Part shown: positions 27,105 through 36,458 of the stretch, piece after piece
Layout: the number at the start of each line of letters is the position of its first letter
Position numbering within the stretch: the stretch's first letter is position 1
Assembly: GCF_001718195.1 (NCBI RefSeq)
Contig: NZ_MCNV01000009.1
Location: 62,001-126,000 of the forward strand
DNA length: 64,000 bases
DNA from: Paraburkholderia nodosa
Lineage (GTDB): Bacteria > Pseudomonadota > Gammaproteobacteria > Burkholderiales > Burkholderiaceae
Reading direction: 5' to 3'
The notes under the pieces: generated by a model
What the model was told of the DNA's origin: nothing
Database searches by the model: none
The model's input: only the letters and a program-made list of their open reading frames with translations
Program-made: the position numbers and the translations under genes

Positions 27105-28535
27105 GTGACCGACCATCCCGAATCCGACGCCGGGCGCATCGTTCTCGATGCGCTCGGCGTTGTGCTTTCCACGCTTGCCGACGACGCACGCATCGCGATC
27201 GCGTATAGCGGCGGGCTCGACTCGTCCGTGCTGCTGGACGCCGCGGTGCGGGCGGCGGGCGCACAGCGTCTCGTCGCACTGCATGTGCATCACGGCCTGA
27301 GCCCGAACGCCGACGCATGGCTTGCCCATTGCGAGGTAACCGCGCGCGCGTACGGCGTGACGTTCGACGCGAGGCGCGTAGAGTTGGCGCGCGACGACGC
27401 GGCCGGCGTCGAGGCGGCTGCCCGCGACGCGCGCTACCGCGCGCTCGACGCGATGTGCGCGGCGCACGGCGTGCAGGCGCTCTGGCTCGCGCAGCATGCG
27501 GACGATCAGGCGGAGACGGTGCTGCTGCAGTTGCTGCGCGGCGCCGGGCTCGCGGGGCTCGCGGCGATGGCGCCGGCACGTGCGAGCGCGAATGGCGTGG
27601 CGCGCATGCGGCCACTGCTCGCGCTGTTGCGCATGCAACTGGAGCGCTATGCGCGCGCGCACGGCCTGCACTGGATCGACGACGAATCGAACGACGACAC
27701 GCGCTACGCGCGCAACGCCTTGCGTCACGACGTGATGCCGGCGCTCTCGGCTCATTTTCCTGGCTATCGCGATGCGTTCGCGCGCACGGCGGCGCATGCA
27801 GCTGCTTCGCAGCGTCTGCTCGACGATCTCGCGCGCATCGATTTGCGCGACGTCGGGCGCGAGGGCGACCGCGCGCTTTCACATGCCGCGCTGCTCGCGC
27901 TCGACGATACACGCGCCCTCAATGTGCTGCGTTACTGGATGCGCTCGCTTGGCCTGCCGGCGGCATCGACCGCGCGGCTTGCGGATCTGTTGCGGCAGTT
28001 GCGCGAGGTTGCGCGCGATGACCCGAATGGTCATGCGTTGCGCGTCGATCACGCCGGACATCGCTTGCGCGCGTATCGCGGCATCGTTTCGTGGGAAGCC
28101 ATGCGGGCGCGCGACGAACGCGCAGGCGAGGGCGCCGCTCATGCACGCGCGCCCGTGTCGTTGAACTGGCGCGGCGAGGAAGTCTGGCGGCTGCCGTCAT
28201 GGCGCGGGACCTACGTTTTCGCGCCCGCCGCTCCCGACGATGCCGACGCCGTTCCCGAGCACGTGCTCGCGAGCGCGCCGCTCGTCGCGCGCGAGCGCAG
28301 CGGCGGCGAGCGCTTGCGCGACGAAGCCGCGCACGTGAGCCGCACGCTCAAGAACCTGTTCCAGACGCGCGGCGTGCCGGCATGGGAGCGCGACGTGCCG
28401 TTGCTCTATGTGGGCGAGACGCTGCTGTTCGTGCCCCGTATCGGCGTGAACCGGTCGGCGTTCGGCGCGACGCCCGGCGAGCCTGACGCGGCCTGGCGAC
28501 GCATCGAATGGCGCAAGGATGTGCTGATCGCCTGA
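27105..28535 (+). CDS. tilS: tRNA(Ile)-lysidine synthetase
   Basis: A 476-residue N-type ATP pyrophosphatase that converts C34 of tRNA-Ile(CAU) to lysidine, letting it read AUA. The PP-loop SGGLDS is at residues 35-40, followed by HHGLSPNADAWLAHC and the HADDQAETVLLQLLRG segment. The C-terminal substrate-binding domains are present (RLRDEAAHVSRTLKNLFQ). Start GTG 27105 is used because no upstream ATG fits; the next gene unit starts after a 436-base gap. Confidence 0.93.
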   Translation: MTDHPESDAGRIVLDALGVVLSTLADDARIAIAYSGGLDSSVLLDAAVRAAGAQRLVALHVHHGLSPNADAWLAHCEVTARAYGVTFDARRVELARDDAAGVEAAARDARYRALDAMCAAHGVQALWLAQHADDQAETVLLQLLRGAGLAGLAAMAPARASANGVARMRPLLALLRMQLERYARAHGLHWIDDESNDDTRYARNALRHDVMPALSAHFPGYRDAFARTAAHAAASQRLLDDLARIDLRDVGREGDRALSHAALLALDDTRALNVLRYWMRSLGLPAASTARLADLLRQLREVARDDPNGHALRVDHAGHRLRAYRGIVSWEAMRARDERAGEGAAHARAPVSLNWRGEEVWRLPSWRGTYVFAPAAPDDADAVPEHVLASAPLVARERSGGERLRDEAAHVSRTLKNLFQTRGVPAWERDVPLLYVGETLLFVPRIGVNRSAFGATPGEPDAAWRRIEWRKDVLIA

Positions 28536-28971
28536 AGTCGCGTCGCCGTCATCGATCAATTCGCCGACTGGTATCGCGATCGTTCCCCCGCAAATCCTTG
28601 CCACACAAGCCTTTTTCGGCCTCTGCGAGCGTGTTCTGTCTTGTAATTTTGGCGTCAATCGGGTAGTGTAAGTCGTTTGTCCAGCCCGCTTTTTCGCGTT
28701 CACGGACGCCGTCAAAAGCGGCGTGTCTCGTGAAGGCGCGATTTTTCCTTCGAGCGGTATCCGACGGTTGCAGGGACGTCGTAGCGGCATGCGGGCAGGG
28801 CGCGAGTGCAAGGCACCAGCGCGCGTCGACACGATGCGCCGGCCTTCGCGCCCCTGAGGCAAAACCCCGCGCGTGCTGCACGCGCTGAAGCCGCCGCCGT
28901 GGCCCCAGGGCGTCCGGGCGGCCCGGTTCTTCAGTGCGCCAGCGCGGTAACATCTCCAGTTCAGAACGACA
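28536..28971. other. Long leader/promoter region of lysC
   Basis: 436 bases without a convincing gene. A promoter-like pair TTGTAA (28641-28646) and TAGTGT (28664-28669), spaced 17 bases, would give a leader of about 295 bases before lysC. I looked for a lysine riboswitch and for a Lys/Thr-rich leader peptide and saw neither. Confidence 0.45.
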
Positions 28972-30222
28972 ATGGCACTCATCGTACACAAATACGGCGG
29001 CACCTCGATGGGCTCGGTCGAGCGCATCAAGAACGTCGCCAAGCGCGTCGCCAAATGGCACAAGGCCGGCCACAAGATGGTCGTCGTGCCTTCGGCGATG
29101 TCCGGCGAAACCAATCGTCTGCTCGGTCTCGCGAAAGAAATTTCGCCGCAGCCCAGCCCGCGCGAGCTCGACATGATTGCGTCGACCGGTGAGCAGGTGA
29201 GCGTCGGTCTTTTGTCGATCGCCCTGCAGGAAGCAGGCGTCGACGCCATCAGCTACACCGGCTGGCAAGTGCCGGTCAAAACCGACAGCTCGTTCACCAA
29301 GGCCCGCATCAACGACATCGACGGCGAGCGCGTGCTGGCCGATCTCGACGAAGGCAAGGTGGTCGTGATCACGGGCTTCCAGGGCATCGACCCGGAAGGC
29401 CACATCACCACGCTCGGGCGCGGCGGCTCGGACACGTCGGCAGTTGCAGTCGCAGCGGCGCTGAAGGCCGACGAATGCCTGATCTATACGGACGTCGACG
29501 GCGTCTACACGACCGACCCGCGTGTGGTCGACGACGCACGCCGTCTCGACCGCATTACGTTCGAAGAGATGCTGGAAATGGCCAGCCTCGGCTCGAAAGT
29601 GCTGCAGATCCGCTCGGTGGAATTCGCGGGCAAGTATCAGGTGAAGACGCGTGTGCTCTCGAGCCTGACCGACCCGATGATGAACCTCGACGAGGAGATG
29701 TCCTCGGGCACCCTGATTACTTTTGAAGAAGACGAGACCATGGAAAAAGCAGTCATCTCGGGTATCGCGTTCCAGCGCGACGAGGCCCGCATCATCGTGA
29801 TGGGCGTGCCCGACAAGCCCGGTATCGCGTATCAGATCCTCGGCCCGGTGGCGGACGCTAACATCGACGTCGACATGATCATCCAGAACCAGAGCGTGGC
29901 CGGCAAGACCGACTTCACGTTCACGGTGCCGCGCGGCGACTATCAGCGCGCCATCGACGTGCTGAACAACCAGGTGAAGGGTCACGTGAGCGCGGAGCAG
30001 GTGCTCGGCGACGCGAAGGTGTCGAAGGTTTCGGTGGTCGGCGTGGGCATGCGTTCGCACGTGGGCGTGGCGAGCAAGATGTTCCGCACGCTTTCGGAAG
30101 AGGGCATCAACATCCAGATGATCTCGACCTCGGAAATCAAGATTTCGGTACTGATCGACGAGAAGTACATGGAGCTGGCAGTGCGCGCGCTGCACAAGGC
30201 GTTCGACCTCGAGCACGCGTAA
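28972..30222 (+). CDS. lysC: Aspartate kinase
   Basis: A 416-residue enzyme phosphorylating aspartate, the entry to lysine, threonine, methionine and diaminopimelate synthesis. The start MALIVHKYGGTSMGSVERI carries the family KYGGTS motif; GRGGSDTSAVAVAAAL and DVDGVYTTDPR follow. Two ACT regulatory domains occupy the C-terminal third (VPDKPGIAYQILGPVADANI and GMRSHVGVASKMFRTLSEEG), so feedback inhibition by lysine and/or threonine is likely. The length is that of the monofunctional Burkholderia/Pseudomonas type. Confidence 0.96.
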   Translation: MALIVHKYGGTSMGSVERIKNVAKRVAKWHKAGHKMVVVPSAMSGETNRLLGLAKEISPQPSPRELDMIASTGEQVSVGLLSIALQEAGVDAISYTGWQVPVKTDSSFTKARINDIDGERVLADLDEGKVVVITGFQGIDPEGHITTLGRGGSDTSAVAVAAALKADECLIYTDVDGVYTTDPRVVDDARRLDRITFEEMLEMASLGSKVLQIRSVEFAGKYQVKTRVLSSLTDPMMNLDEEMSSGTLITFEEDETMEKAVISGIAFQRDEARIIVMGVPDKPGIAYQILGPVADANIDVDMIIQNQSVAGKTDFTFTVPRGDYQRAIDVLNNQVKGHVSAEQVLGDAKVSKVSVVGVGMRSHVGVASKMFRTLSEEGINIQMISTSEIKISVLIDEKYMELAVRALHKAFDLEHA

Positions 30223-30373
30223 ACCGTGCCGTGTTTGCGCGGCCATTGCGCCGCGTTTGTGTTGTGTGACGAGGATGTGACGCGGTTTTTCCGCTCGATT
30301 CCGATGCACGATGCCGCGCCCGAGGTTCGTTGTGCGCTTGCAGAAAAAACTTTGCAAAAAAGCGTCGTATGAA

Positions 30374-30402
30374 TTGACCGGAAGGCGCTAACCCGCTATT
30401 AT
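30374..30402 (+). promoter_or_regulatory. Promoter of tRNA-Ser
   Basis: TTGACC (30374-30379), 17-base spacer, TATTAT (30397-30402). It lies 44 bases before the tRNA, and matches the sigma-70 consensus at 5 of 6 and 5 of 6 positions. Confidence 0.85.
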
Positions 30403-30446
30403 CTTGGCTTCGTTGCGCTGCCTCCCTGGCGCGAACGAAGTTTTTG

Positions 30447-30540
30447 GGAGACGTGGCCGAGAGGTCGAAGGCACTCCCCTGCTAAGGGAGCATCTGGGCC
30501 AAAACCTGGATCGAGGGTTCGAATCCCTCCGTCTCCGCCA
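30447..30540 (+). tRNA. tRNA-Ser (anticodon GCU)
   Basis: A 94-base gene with CCA encoded. The acceptor stem GGAGACG pairs with CGTCTCC, the anticodon stem-loop reads CTCCCCT-GCT-AAGGGAG (anticodon 30481-30483), a long variable arm typical of Ser follows, and the T arm is GAGGGTTCGAATCCCTC. It reads AGC/AGU codons. It has its own promoter and terminator. Confidence 0.97.
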
Positions 30541-30553
30541 GTAATGGCGGTGG

Positions 30554-30592
30554 AAACCCCGCAAGTCTCGGCTTGCGGGGTTTTTGTTTTTT
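30554..30592 (+). terminator. Terminator after tRNA-Ser
   Basis: AAACCCCGCAAG, loop TCTCGG, CTTGCGGGGTTT and more T. A 12-bp perfect stem directly after the tRNA. Confidence 0.92.
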
Positions 30593-30954
30593 GGGTCGCA
30601 AATTACTCGATGTGAGGAGGCAATAAGTCGTCGCTCGAAGGCAGGGAAGAAGCACTGCGAGAATCGTCAGGAATGCCAGGCAAATTGCGGTGGCGCACCG
30701 GAGCGCAAAGGTTTTGCATTGAGGCGCCGATAAATGGACTGGGGTTCGCGAGTCGTGCGAAGTCTCCTGCACACCGGCGCAAGCGATGCTATTCTGCCCG
30801 GCGCTGTTGGCCATCCGCCGCCCAGTGTAACGAGACGTAACGACATCGAACGCAGGCCAGGTTCGTGCATCAGTTATTACAAGTTTGAAATACGCGGGCG
30901 AAAGCCGTGCGTTATATTGGCTTGAACAAAACATCAAACCCGAAAGGTGAGTCC
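30593..30954. other. Intergenic region between tRNA-Ser terminator and the PXPV gene
   Basis: About 360 bases. A TATATT -10-like box occurs at 30913-30918 before the exported protein gene. The minus-strand frame through this area reads into the tRNA and is not a gene. Nothing else seen. Confidence 0.5.
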
Positions 30955-31317
30955 ATGAAGTTCCCACGTGTTGTTGCAATGCTGCTCGGGGGCGTGGCTA
31001 TCGGCGCATCGAGCGTTGCTATGGCTGGCGTGAGCGTTGGTGTCAACATCGGTATTCCGGCCCCGGTTTATGTCGCTCCGCAACCGGTCTACGCGCCGCC
31101 TCCGCCGCCGGTCGTCTATCAGCCGGCTCCTGTTTATGCCGCGCCGCCGGCCATCGTCATCGGCTGGCACGGTGACCGTTACTGGGATGGCCGCCGCTAC
31201 TGGGGGCGCGACGACTGGTATCGCCACCACGGCGGCTATGACGGCCCGGGCCGCGGCCACTACGACCGCGACCACTACGACCGCGACCACGGCGGTCCTC
31301 CGGGACACTGGCACTAA
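30955..31317 (+). CDS. Exported PXPV-repeat protein
   Basis: A 120-residue protein with a signal peptide (MKFPRVVAMLLGGVAIGASS, cleavage near AMAG, residue 24). The mature N-half repeats short Pro-Val-Tyr units (APVYVAPQPVYAPPPPPVVY), the PXPV type found in many Burkholderia exported proteins. The C-half is rich in Trp, Tyr, Arg, His and Asp (YWDGRRYWGRDDWYRHHGG, then DRDHYDRDHGG), a composition that could bind metals or polyanions. No enzymatic motif is seen. A GAAAGGTGAG box precedes ATG 30955. Confidence 0.8.
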   Translation: MKFPRVVAMLLGGVAIGASSVAMAGVSVGVNIGIPAPVYVAPQPVYAPPPPPVVYQPAPVYAAPPAIVIGWHGDRYWDGRRYWGRDDWYRHHGGYDGPGRGHYDRDHYDRDHGGPPGHWH

Positions 31318-31385
31318 GCCGCGAGGCTCGTTGCCGGCGTGGTGCGCGTGACACGGCGCGCATGGCACATCGAACGCCACGCCAA

Positions 31386-31413
31386 AAGAAAAGCCGCCCA
31401 CTGGGCGGCTTTT
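31386..31413. terminator. Bidirectional terminator between the PXPV gene and fabI
   Basis: AAAAGCCGCCCA / TGGGCGGCTTTT, with a C loop, flanked by A-run and T-run. It serves the two converging genes. Confidence 0.85.
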
Positions 31414-31464
31414 GCATTCTTGCCGTTGCGCGCGCAACGATGCGCGCGCAACGCGAAGAGAGGC

Positions 31465-32253
31465 TTACTCGAGGCCGGCCATGCCGCCAACCACCGCGTT
31501 GAAGCCGGAGTCGACGTGCATGATCTCGGCGGTCACGCCGGCTGCCAGATCGGAGAGCAGGAACGCGGCGGAATTGCCGACCTGCTCGATGGTCACGTTA
31601 CGCTGCAGCGGGGCGTTCTGTGCGACGAAGTCGAGGATCTTGCCGAAGCCCTTGATACCGCTTGCCGCGAGCGTCTTGATCGGGCCGGCGGAGATGCCGT
31701 TCACGCGCACGCCTTGCGCACCGAGCGCCACCGCGAGATAACGCACGCTCGCTTCGAGTGCGGCTTTCGCGACGCCCATGGTGTTGTAGTTCGGGATCGC
31801 GCGCTCTGCGCCGAGATAGGTCAGCGTCAGCAGCGAAGCGTTCTGGGCGAGCATCGGCTTGGCGGCCTTGGCAAGCGCGGGGAAGCTGTATGCCGAAATG
31901 TCGTGCGCAATGCGGAAGTTCTCGCGCGTCATGCCGTCGAGGAAGTCACCCGCGATCGCCTCGCGCGGCGCGAAGCCGATCGAGTGGACGAGGCCGTCGA
32001 GCGTATCCCAGTGTTGCTTGAGGTCCGTGAAGAGCGCTTCGATTTGCGCGTCGTCGGCCACATCGCAAGGGAACACCAGGTTGCTGCCAAATTCCTGTGC
32101 GAACTCGGTGATACGGTCCTTGAAGCGGTCGCCGACGTACGTGAACGCCAGTTCCGCGCCTTCGCGCTTGCATGCCTGCGCGATGCCGTACGCGATCGAA
32201 CGGTTCGACAGCAGGCCGGTCAACAGGATACGTTTGCCAGCGAGGAAGCCCAT
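31465..32253 (-). CDS. fabI: Enoyl-[acyl-carrier-protein] reductase (NADH)
   Basis: A 262-residue short-chain dehydrogenase carrying out the last reduction of fatty acid elongation. The atypical FabI nucleotide motif GLLSNRSIAYGIAQA and the Tyr-x6-Lys pair in NYNTMGVAKAALE are present. This is the triclosan/isoniazid-type target class. AGGAG lies before ATG 32253. It is divergent from yejA with 107 bases between the starts. Confidence 0.96.
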   Translation of the reverse strand: MGFLAGKRILLTGLLSNRSIAYGIAQACKREGAELAFTYVGDRFKDRITEFAQEFGSNLVFPCDVADDAQIEALFTDLKQHWDTLDGLVHSIGFAPREAIAGDFLDGMTRENFRIAHDISAYSFPALAKAAKPMLAQNASLLTLTYLGAERAIPNYNTMGVAKAALEASVRYLAVALGAQGVRVNGISAGPIKTLAASGIKGFGKILDFVAQNAPLQRNVTIEQVGNSAAFLLSDLAAGVTAEIMHVDSGFNAVVGGMAGLE

Positions 32254-32360
32254 GAATTCTCCTAAATCAGGTCAATGCGCCAGCGCCTGTGGGGCGGCGC
32301 CGCGTGGTTTGGGTAGAATTCTCTCACAACTGACAAGGCAGCCCGGACAATTACCGATCT

Positions 32361-34283
32361 ATGACGACAGGAACGCGAGGCAGGACGGCGCTCGGCGCGC
32401 TTGGGGCAACCGTTCCTGCGGTTCGGTTCGCACTTGCCAAAAGGCTGGCGGCGATGTGTCTTGCGCTCGGATTCGGGCTGCTGGCCATGCCGAGCGCGCA
32501 CGCGGTCTACGCCATTGCGCAGTATGGCGAGCCCAAATATCCGCAAGGATTCGCGCACTTCGACTACGTGAATCCGGATGCGCCCAAGGGCGGCACGCTC
32601 GTCCTCGCCAATCCCGACCGCCTCACGAGCTTCGACAAGTTCAACCCGTTCACGCTACGCGGCAACGCGGCCCCGGGGCTCGGCATGCTGTTGGAGAGCC
32701 TCACGACGGGGAGCCTCGACGAAGTGGCCTCGGCCTATGGTTTGCTCGCCGACGACATCCGCATCGCGCCCGACGCGCTTTCGGTGACCTTCCACATCAA
32801 CCCGAAGGCGCGCTTCTCGAACGGCGACCCGGTGACTGCCGAAGACGTGAAGTTCTCGCTCGACACGCTCAAGAGCCGCCAGGCCGCGCCCTCCATGCAG
32901 GCGTATTTCAGCGAGATCACGCGCGCGGTGGTGGTCGATCCCGCGACGATCCGCTTCGAGTTCCGCAGTAACAACCGCGAGCTGCCGCTCATCGCGGGCG
33001 GCATGCCGGTGTTCTCGCACAAGTGGGGCTTGCGCCCGGACGGCAGCCGCGTCGCCTTCGATCAGCTCGCGTTCGAGCAGCCGATCGGCAGCGGCCCGTA
33101 TGTGATCGACCGCTACTCGAACGGTCGCACGATCACCTACAAGCTCGACCCCAACTACTGGGGCAAGGACCTGCCGGTGCGCGTGGGCACCAACAACTTC
33201 GAGCGTGTTACCTACAAGCTCTATTCGGATGACGTGGCACGCCTCGAGGCCTTCAAGGCGGGCGAGTACGACGCGCTCGTCGAATACGTCGCGCGCAACT
33301 GGGTGCGGCGCGATGTCGGCAAGCGCTTCGACAGCGGCGAGCTCATCAAGCGCGAGTTCCCGCAGCACAACGGCACCGGCATGCAGGGCTTCGTCATGAA
33401 TCTGCGCAGGCCCGTGTTCCAGGACGTGCGCGTGCGCCGCGCCCTCGATCTCGCGCTCGACTTCCCGTGGCTCAACCGCATGCTGTTCTATAGCCAGTAC
33501 CGTCGCATCGACAGTTGGTTCGCGAACACGCAGCTGCAGGCAAAGGGGCTGCCATCGCCTGGCGAACTTGCCTTGCTCGAGCCGTGGCGCAAGTCGCTCG
33601 ATCCCGCCGTGTTCGGGCCGCCGCCCTCGCAGCCCGATACGACCCCGCCGGGCTCGCTGCGAGCAAATCTGCTCAAGGCGCGTGCGCTGCTCGCCGAAGC
33701 CGGCTGGACCTATCGCGACGGCGCGCTGCGCAACGCGAAGGGCGAGCCGTTCACGTTCGAGGTGCTCGACGACACGAGCGCTTCGGCGCAGTGGGCGCCG
33801 ATCATGGCGCAGTACACGCAGGCGCTCAGGCGCCTTGGCATCCAGGTGAACTATCGCTCGGTCGATTTCGCGCTCTACCAGAAGCGGCTCGACGCCTTCG
33901 ACTTCGACATGACGACCATCAAGTTCCCCGACGTCCAGGTGCCGGGCGCGGAGCAGGTCGATCGCTTCGGCAGCAAGGCCGCCGACGAGCCGGGCTCGGG
34001 CAATCTGCTGGGCCTGAAGTCGCCGGCCGTCGACGCGATCCTCAAGGCGCTCACGCGGGCGCAGACGCTCCAGCAACTGCTCGACGCCACGCATGCGCTC
34101 GACCGGGTGCTGATGCACGGCTACTATGTGGTGCCGCAGTGGTACAGCGCGACGCACCGGGTGGCGTTCAAGAACACGCTGGCCTATCCGGCGAAGTTGC
34201 CGCTGTACTATGGCGCGAACGACTGGATCATCTCGACGTGGTGGTTCAAGCCGCAGTCCGCGCCACAGGCGACGGGTCATTAA
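32361..34283 (+). CDS. yejA: ABC transporter periplasmic peptide-binding protein, YejA type
   Basis: A 640-residue solute-binding protein of family 5. The signal peptide has a long N-region and hydrophobic core MCLALGFGLLAMPSAHA ending near residue 48. The mature part begins YAIAQYGEPKYPQGFAHFDY and contains the family 5 block RFSNGDPVTAEDVKFSLDTL. It binds oligopeptides; E. coli YejABEF also imports microcin C. A TAGAAT -10-like box lies at 32314-32319. It is first of four same-strand genes forming a complete importer. Confidence 0.9.
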   Translation: MTTGTRGRTALGALGATVPAVRFALAKRLAAMCLALGFGLLAMPSAHAVYAIAQYGEPKYPQGFAHFDYVNPDAPKGGTLVLANPDRLTSFDKFNPFTLRGNAAPGLGMLLESLTTGSLDEVASAYGLLADDIRIAPDALSVTFHINPKARFSNGDPVTAEDVKFSLDTLKSRQAAPSMQAYFSEITRAVVVDPATIRFEFRSNNRELPLIAGGMPVFSHKWGLRPDGSRVAFDQLAFEQPIGSGPYVIDRYSNGRTITYKLDPNYWGKDLPVRVGTNNFERVTYKLYSDDVARLEAFKAGEYDALVEYVARNWVRRDVGKRFDSGELIKREFPQHNGTGMQGFVMNLRRPVFQDVRVRRALDLALDFPWLNRMLFYSQYRRIDSWFANTQLQAKGLPSPGELALLEPWRKSLDPAVFGPPPSQPDTTPPGSLRANLLKARALLAEAGWTYRDGALRNAKGEPFTFEVLDDTSASAQWAPIMAQYTQALRRLGIQVNYRSVDFALYQKRLDAFDFDMTTIKFPDVQVPGAEQVDRFGSKAADEPGSGNLLGLKSPAVDAILKALTRAQTLQQLLDATHALDRVLMHGYYVVPQWYSATHRVAFKNTLAYPAKLPLYYGANDWIISTWWFKPQSAPQATGH

Positions 34284-34312
34284 CGACGGACACGACGGAA
34301 AGCATCGAAATC

Positions 34313-35350
34313 ATGTGGAGCTACATCGTCAAACGCCTGCTGCTGATGATCCCGACGCTGCTCGGCGTGCTTACGCTGACCTTCGGCGTGATCCAGTTCG
34401 TGCCGGGCGGTCCCGTCGAACAGGCGGTGCGCGAATTGCGGCGGGGCGCGGAGCAGGGCATGCCGTTCGGCATGCGCGCGCATTCGGGCGTGGACGCGCA
34501 GCAGATCGCGCAGCTCAAGCAGCTTTACGGCTTCGACAAGCCGCCGCTGCAACGCTATTTCCTGATGCTCGGGCGCTTTGCGCGCTTCGATCTCGGACAG
34601 AGCTATTTCCATCACCAGAGCGTGTGGTCGCTGATCATTTCCAAGCTGCCGGTGTCGATCAGCATCGGCCTCTGGACCTTCTTTCTCACTTATCTGATAT
34701 CGGTGCCGTTGGGCATCGCGAAGGCGGTGCGCAACGGCTCGCGGTTCGACCTCGTGACGAGTCTCGTCGTGCTCGTCGGTTACGCCATTCCGGGCTTCGT
34801 GCTGGGCGTGCTGCTGCTCGTGCTGTTCGGCGGCGGCTCGTTCCTGCAGCTTTTCCCGCTGCGCAATCTCACGTCTGACAACTGGGACACTCTCTCACTC
34901 GGTGGCAAGATTCTCGACTATCTCTGGCACATCACGCTGCCCGTGACGGCGTCGGTCGTGGGCAGTTTCGCCGTCACGACCATGCTGACCAAGAACGCCT
35001 TTCTCGAAGAGATTCGCCGCCAATACGTGCTGACCGCGCGCGCGAAAGGGCTCTCGGAGCGCACCGTGCTCTGGAAGCACGTCTTTCGCAACGCGCTTCT
35101 GCCGCTCGTGGTGGGGTTCCCGGCGGCGTTCATCGGCGCGTTCTTCACCGGCAGCCTGCTGATCGAAACGCTTTTCTCGCTCGACGGGCTCGGCCTGCTT
35201 TCGTACGAATCCGTCGTGCGGCGCGACTATCCGGTCGTGCTCGGCACGCTGTACCTCTTCACGTTGATCGGACTGCTAACCAAACTGATTTCCGATCTGT
35301 GCTACGTGTGGGTCGATCCCCGCATCCAATTCGAACAACTGGAGCGCTGA
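34313..35350 (+). CDS. yejB: ABC transporter permease, YejB type
   Basis: A 345-residue inner-membrane permease with about six hydrophobic segments. The start MWSYIVKRLLLMIPTLLGVL and the permease signature with EEIRRQYVLTARAKGLSERT (contact with the ATPase) are typical of the DppB/OppB class. The insert around ELRRGAEQGMPFGMRAHSG is characteristic of YejB. It starts 29 bases after yejA. Confidence 0.93.
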   Translation: MWSYIVKRLLLMIPTLLGVLTLTFGVIQFVPGGPVEQAVRELRRGAEQGMPFGMRAHSGVDAQQIAQLKQLYGFDKPPLQRYFLMLGRFARFDLGQSYFHHQSVWSLIISKLPVSISIGLWTFFLTYLISVPLGIAKAVRNGSRFDLVTSLVVLVGYAIPGFVLGVLLLVLFGGGSFLQLFPLRNLTSDNWDTLSLGGKILDYLWHITLPVTASVVGSFAVTTMLTKNAFLEEIRRQYVLTARAKGLSERTVLWKHVFRNALLPLVVGFPAAFIGAFFTGSLLIETLFSLDGLGLLSYESVVRRDYPVVLGTLYLFTLIGLLTKLISDLCYVWVDPRIQFEQLER

Positions 35351-35351
35351 G

Positions 35352-36458
35352 TTGAACCGAGTCCGCGCTGGCGCTGAACCCGAACTGCGTACCGAGAGCG
35401 TGCGCGCCCTCAAGTCGCCCACGCCCGCCCGTCGCGTGTGGCTGCGCTTCAAGCAGCAGCGCCTGGGCTACTGGAGCCTGATCGTGTTTCTTGTCGCGTT
35501 TGCGGCGAGTCTCGCGGGTCCGCTCTGGTGCAACGACAAGCCGCTTGTCGTGCGCTACGACGGGCACCTGTATTTCCCGCTGTTCAAGGACTATCCGGAA
35601 ACCGCGTTCGGCGGCGATTTCCCGACGCCTGCCGACTACCTCGATCCGTACATTCGCCACCGCTTCGACGCGCCGGGCAACTTCGCGATCTATCCGCCGA
35701 ATCCGTACTACTACGACACACTCAACTACTTCGCGAAAGTGCCGAACCCCGCGCCGCCGTCGCGCCAGAACTGGCTCGGCACCGACGAGAGCGGCCGCGA
35801 CCTGTTCGCCCGCTTGCTGTACGGCTTTCGCGTGTCGGTTGAGTTCGCGCTCGTGCTGACTGCCATCGGCACGCTGCTCGGCGTGCTGGCGGGCGCGGTG
35901 CAAGGGTACTTCGGCGGCAAGGTCGATATCTTCGGACAGCGTCTCATCGAGATCTGGAGTTCGCTACCCGAGCTTTATCTGCTGATCATTTTCGCGGCGA
36001 TCTTCGAGCCGGGCTTCGTGCTGCTGATCGTGCTGCTTTCGCTGTTCGGCTGGATCGGTTTGTCCGACTATGTGCGCGCGGAATTCCTGCGCAATCGCAA
36101 CCAGGACTATGTGCTCGCCGCGCGCGCAATGGGCCTGTCGAACTGGCAGATCATCTGGCATCACGTGCTGCCCAACAGCCTCACGCCGGTCATCACGTTC
36201 CTGCCGTTTCGCATGAGCGGCGCGATTCTCGCACTCACGAGTCTCGACTTCCTGGGCCTTGGCGTGCCCGCACCCACGCCGAGCCTCGGCGAGTTGCTCG
36301 CACAGGGCAAGCGCAATCTCGACGCATGGTGGATCGCGCTCTCGACTTTCGGTGTGCTCGTGGCGACGCTGCTGCTGCTCACGTTCATCGGCGACGCGCT
36401 ACGCAACGCGCTCGATACGCGTATTTCCGACGCCATGAAGGCCGGAGGCAACCAGTGA
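35352..36458 (+). CDS. yejE: ABC transporter permease, YejE type
   Basis: A 368-residue second permease. A long N-terminal part includes one hydrophobic segment (YWSLIVFLVAFAASLAG) and a periplasmic insert rich in Tyr and Pro (IYPPNPYYYDTLNYFAK), typical of YejE, followed by the permease core with RNQDYVLAARAMGLSNWQII. TTG at 35352, one base after the yejB stop, is the only start that keeps the N-terminus; no ATG precedes the first membrane segment. Tight spacing implies translational coupling. Confidence 0.9.
   Translation: MNRVRAGAEPELRTESVRALKSPTPARRVWLRFKQQRLGYWSLIVFLVAFAASLAGPLWCNDKPLVVRYDGHLYFPLFKDYPETAFGGDFPTPADYLDPYIRHRFDAPGNFAIYPPNPYYYDTLNYFAKVPNPAPPSRQNWLGTDESGRDLFARLLYGFRVSVEFALVLTAIGTLLGVLAGAVQGYFGGKVDIFGQRLIEIWSSLPELYLLIIFAAIFEPGFVLLIVLLSLFGWIGLSDYVRAEFLRNRNQDYVLAARAMGLSNWQIIWHHVLPNSLTPVITFLPFRMSGAILALTSLDFLGLGVPAPTPSLGELLAQGKRNLDAWWIALSTFGVLVATLLLLTFIGDALRNALDTRISDAMKAGGNQ

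Noticed and set aside
28536..28971. Lysine riboswitch upstream of lysC
   Set aside because: No conserved core helices could be recognised by eye, and the class is not known to be usual in this group.
30447..30954. Integrated element at tRNA-Ser
   Set aside because: No integrase gene, no repeated tRNA end, and ordinary core genes follow on both sides.
30482..30979. A 165-codon minus-strand frame with TEGFEPSI
   Set aside because: The ending is the known artefact of translating the complement of a tRNA gene (tRNA-Ser here); the rest has no protein signature.
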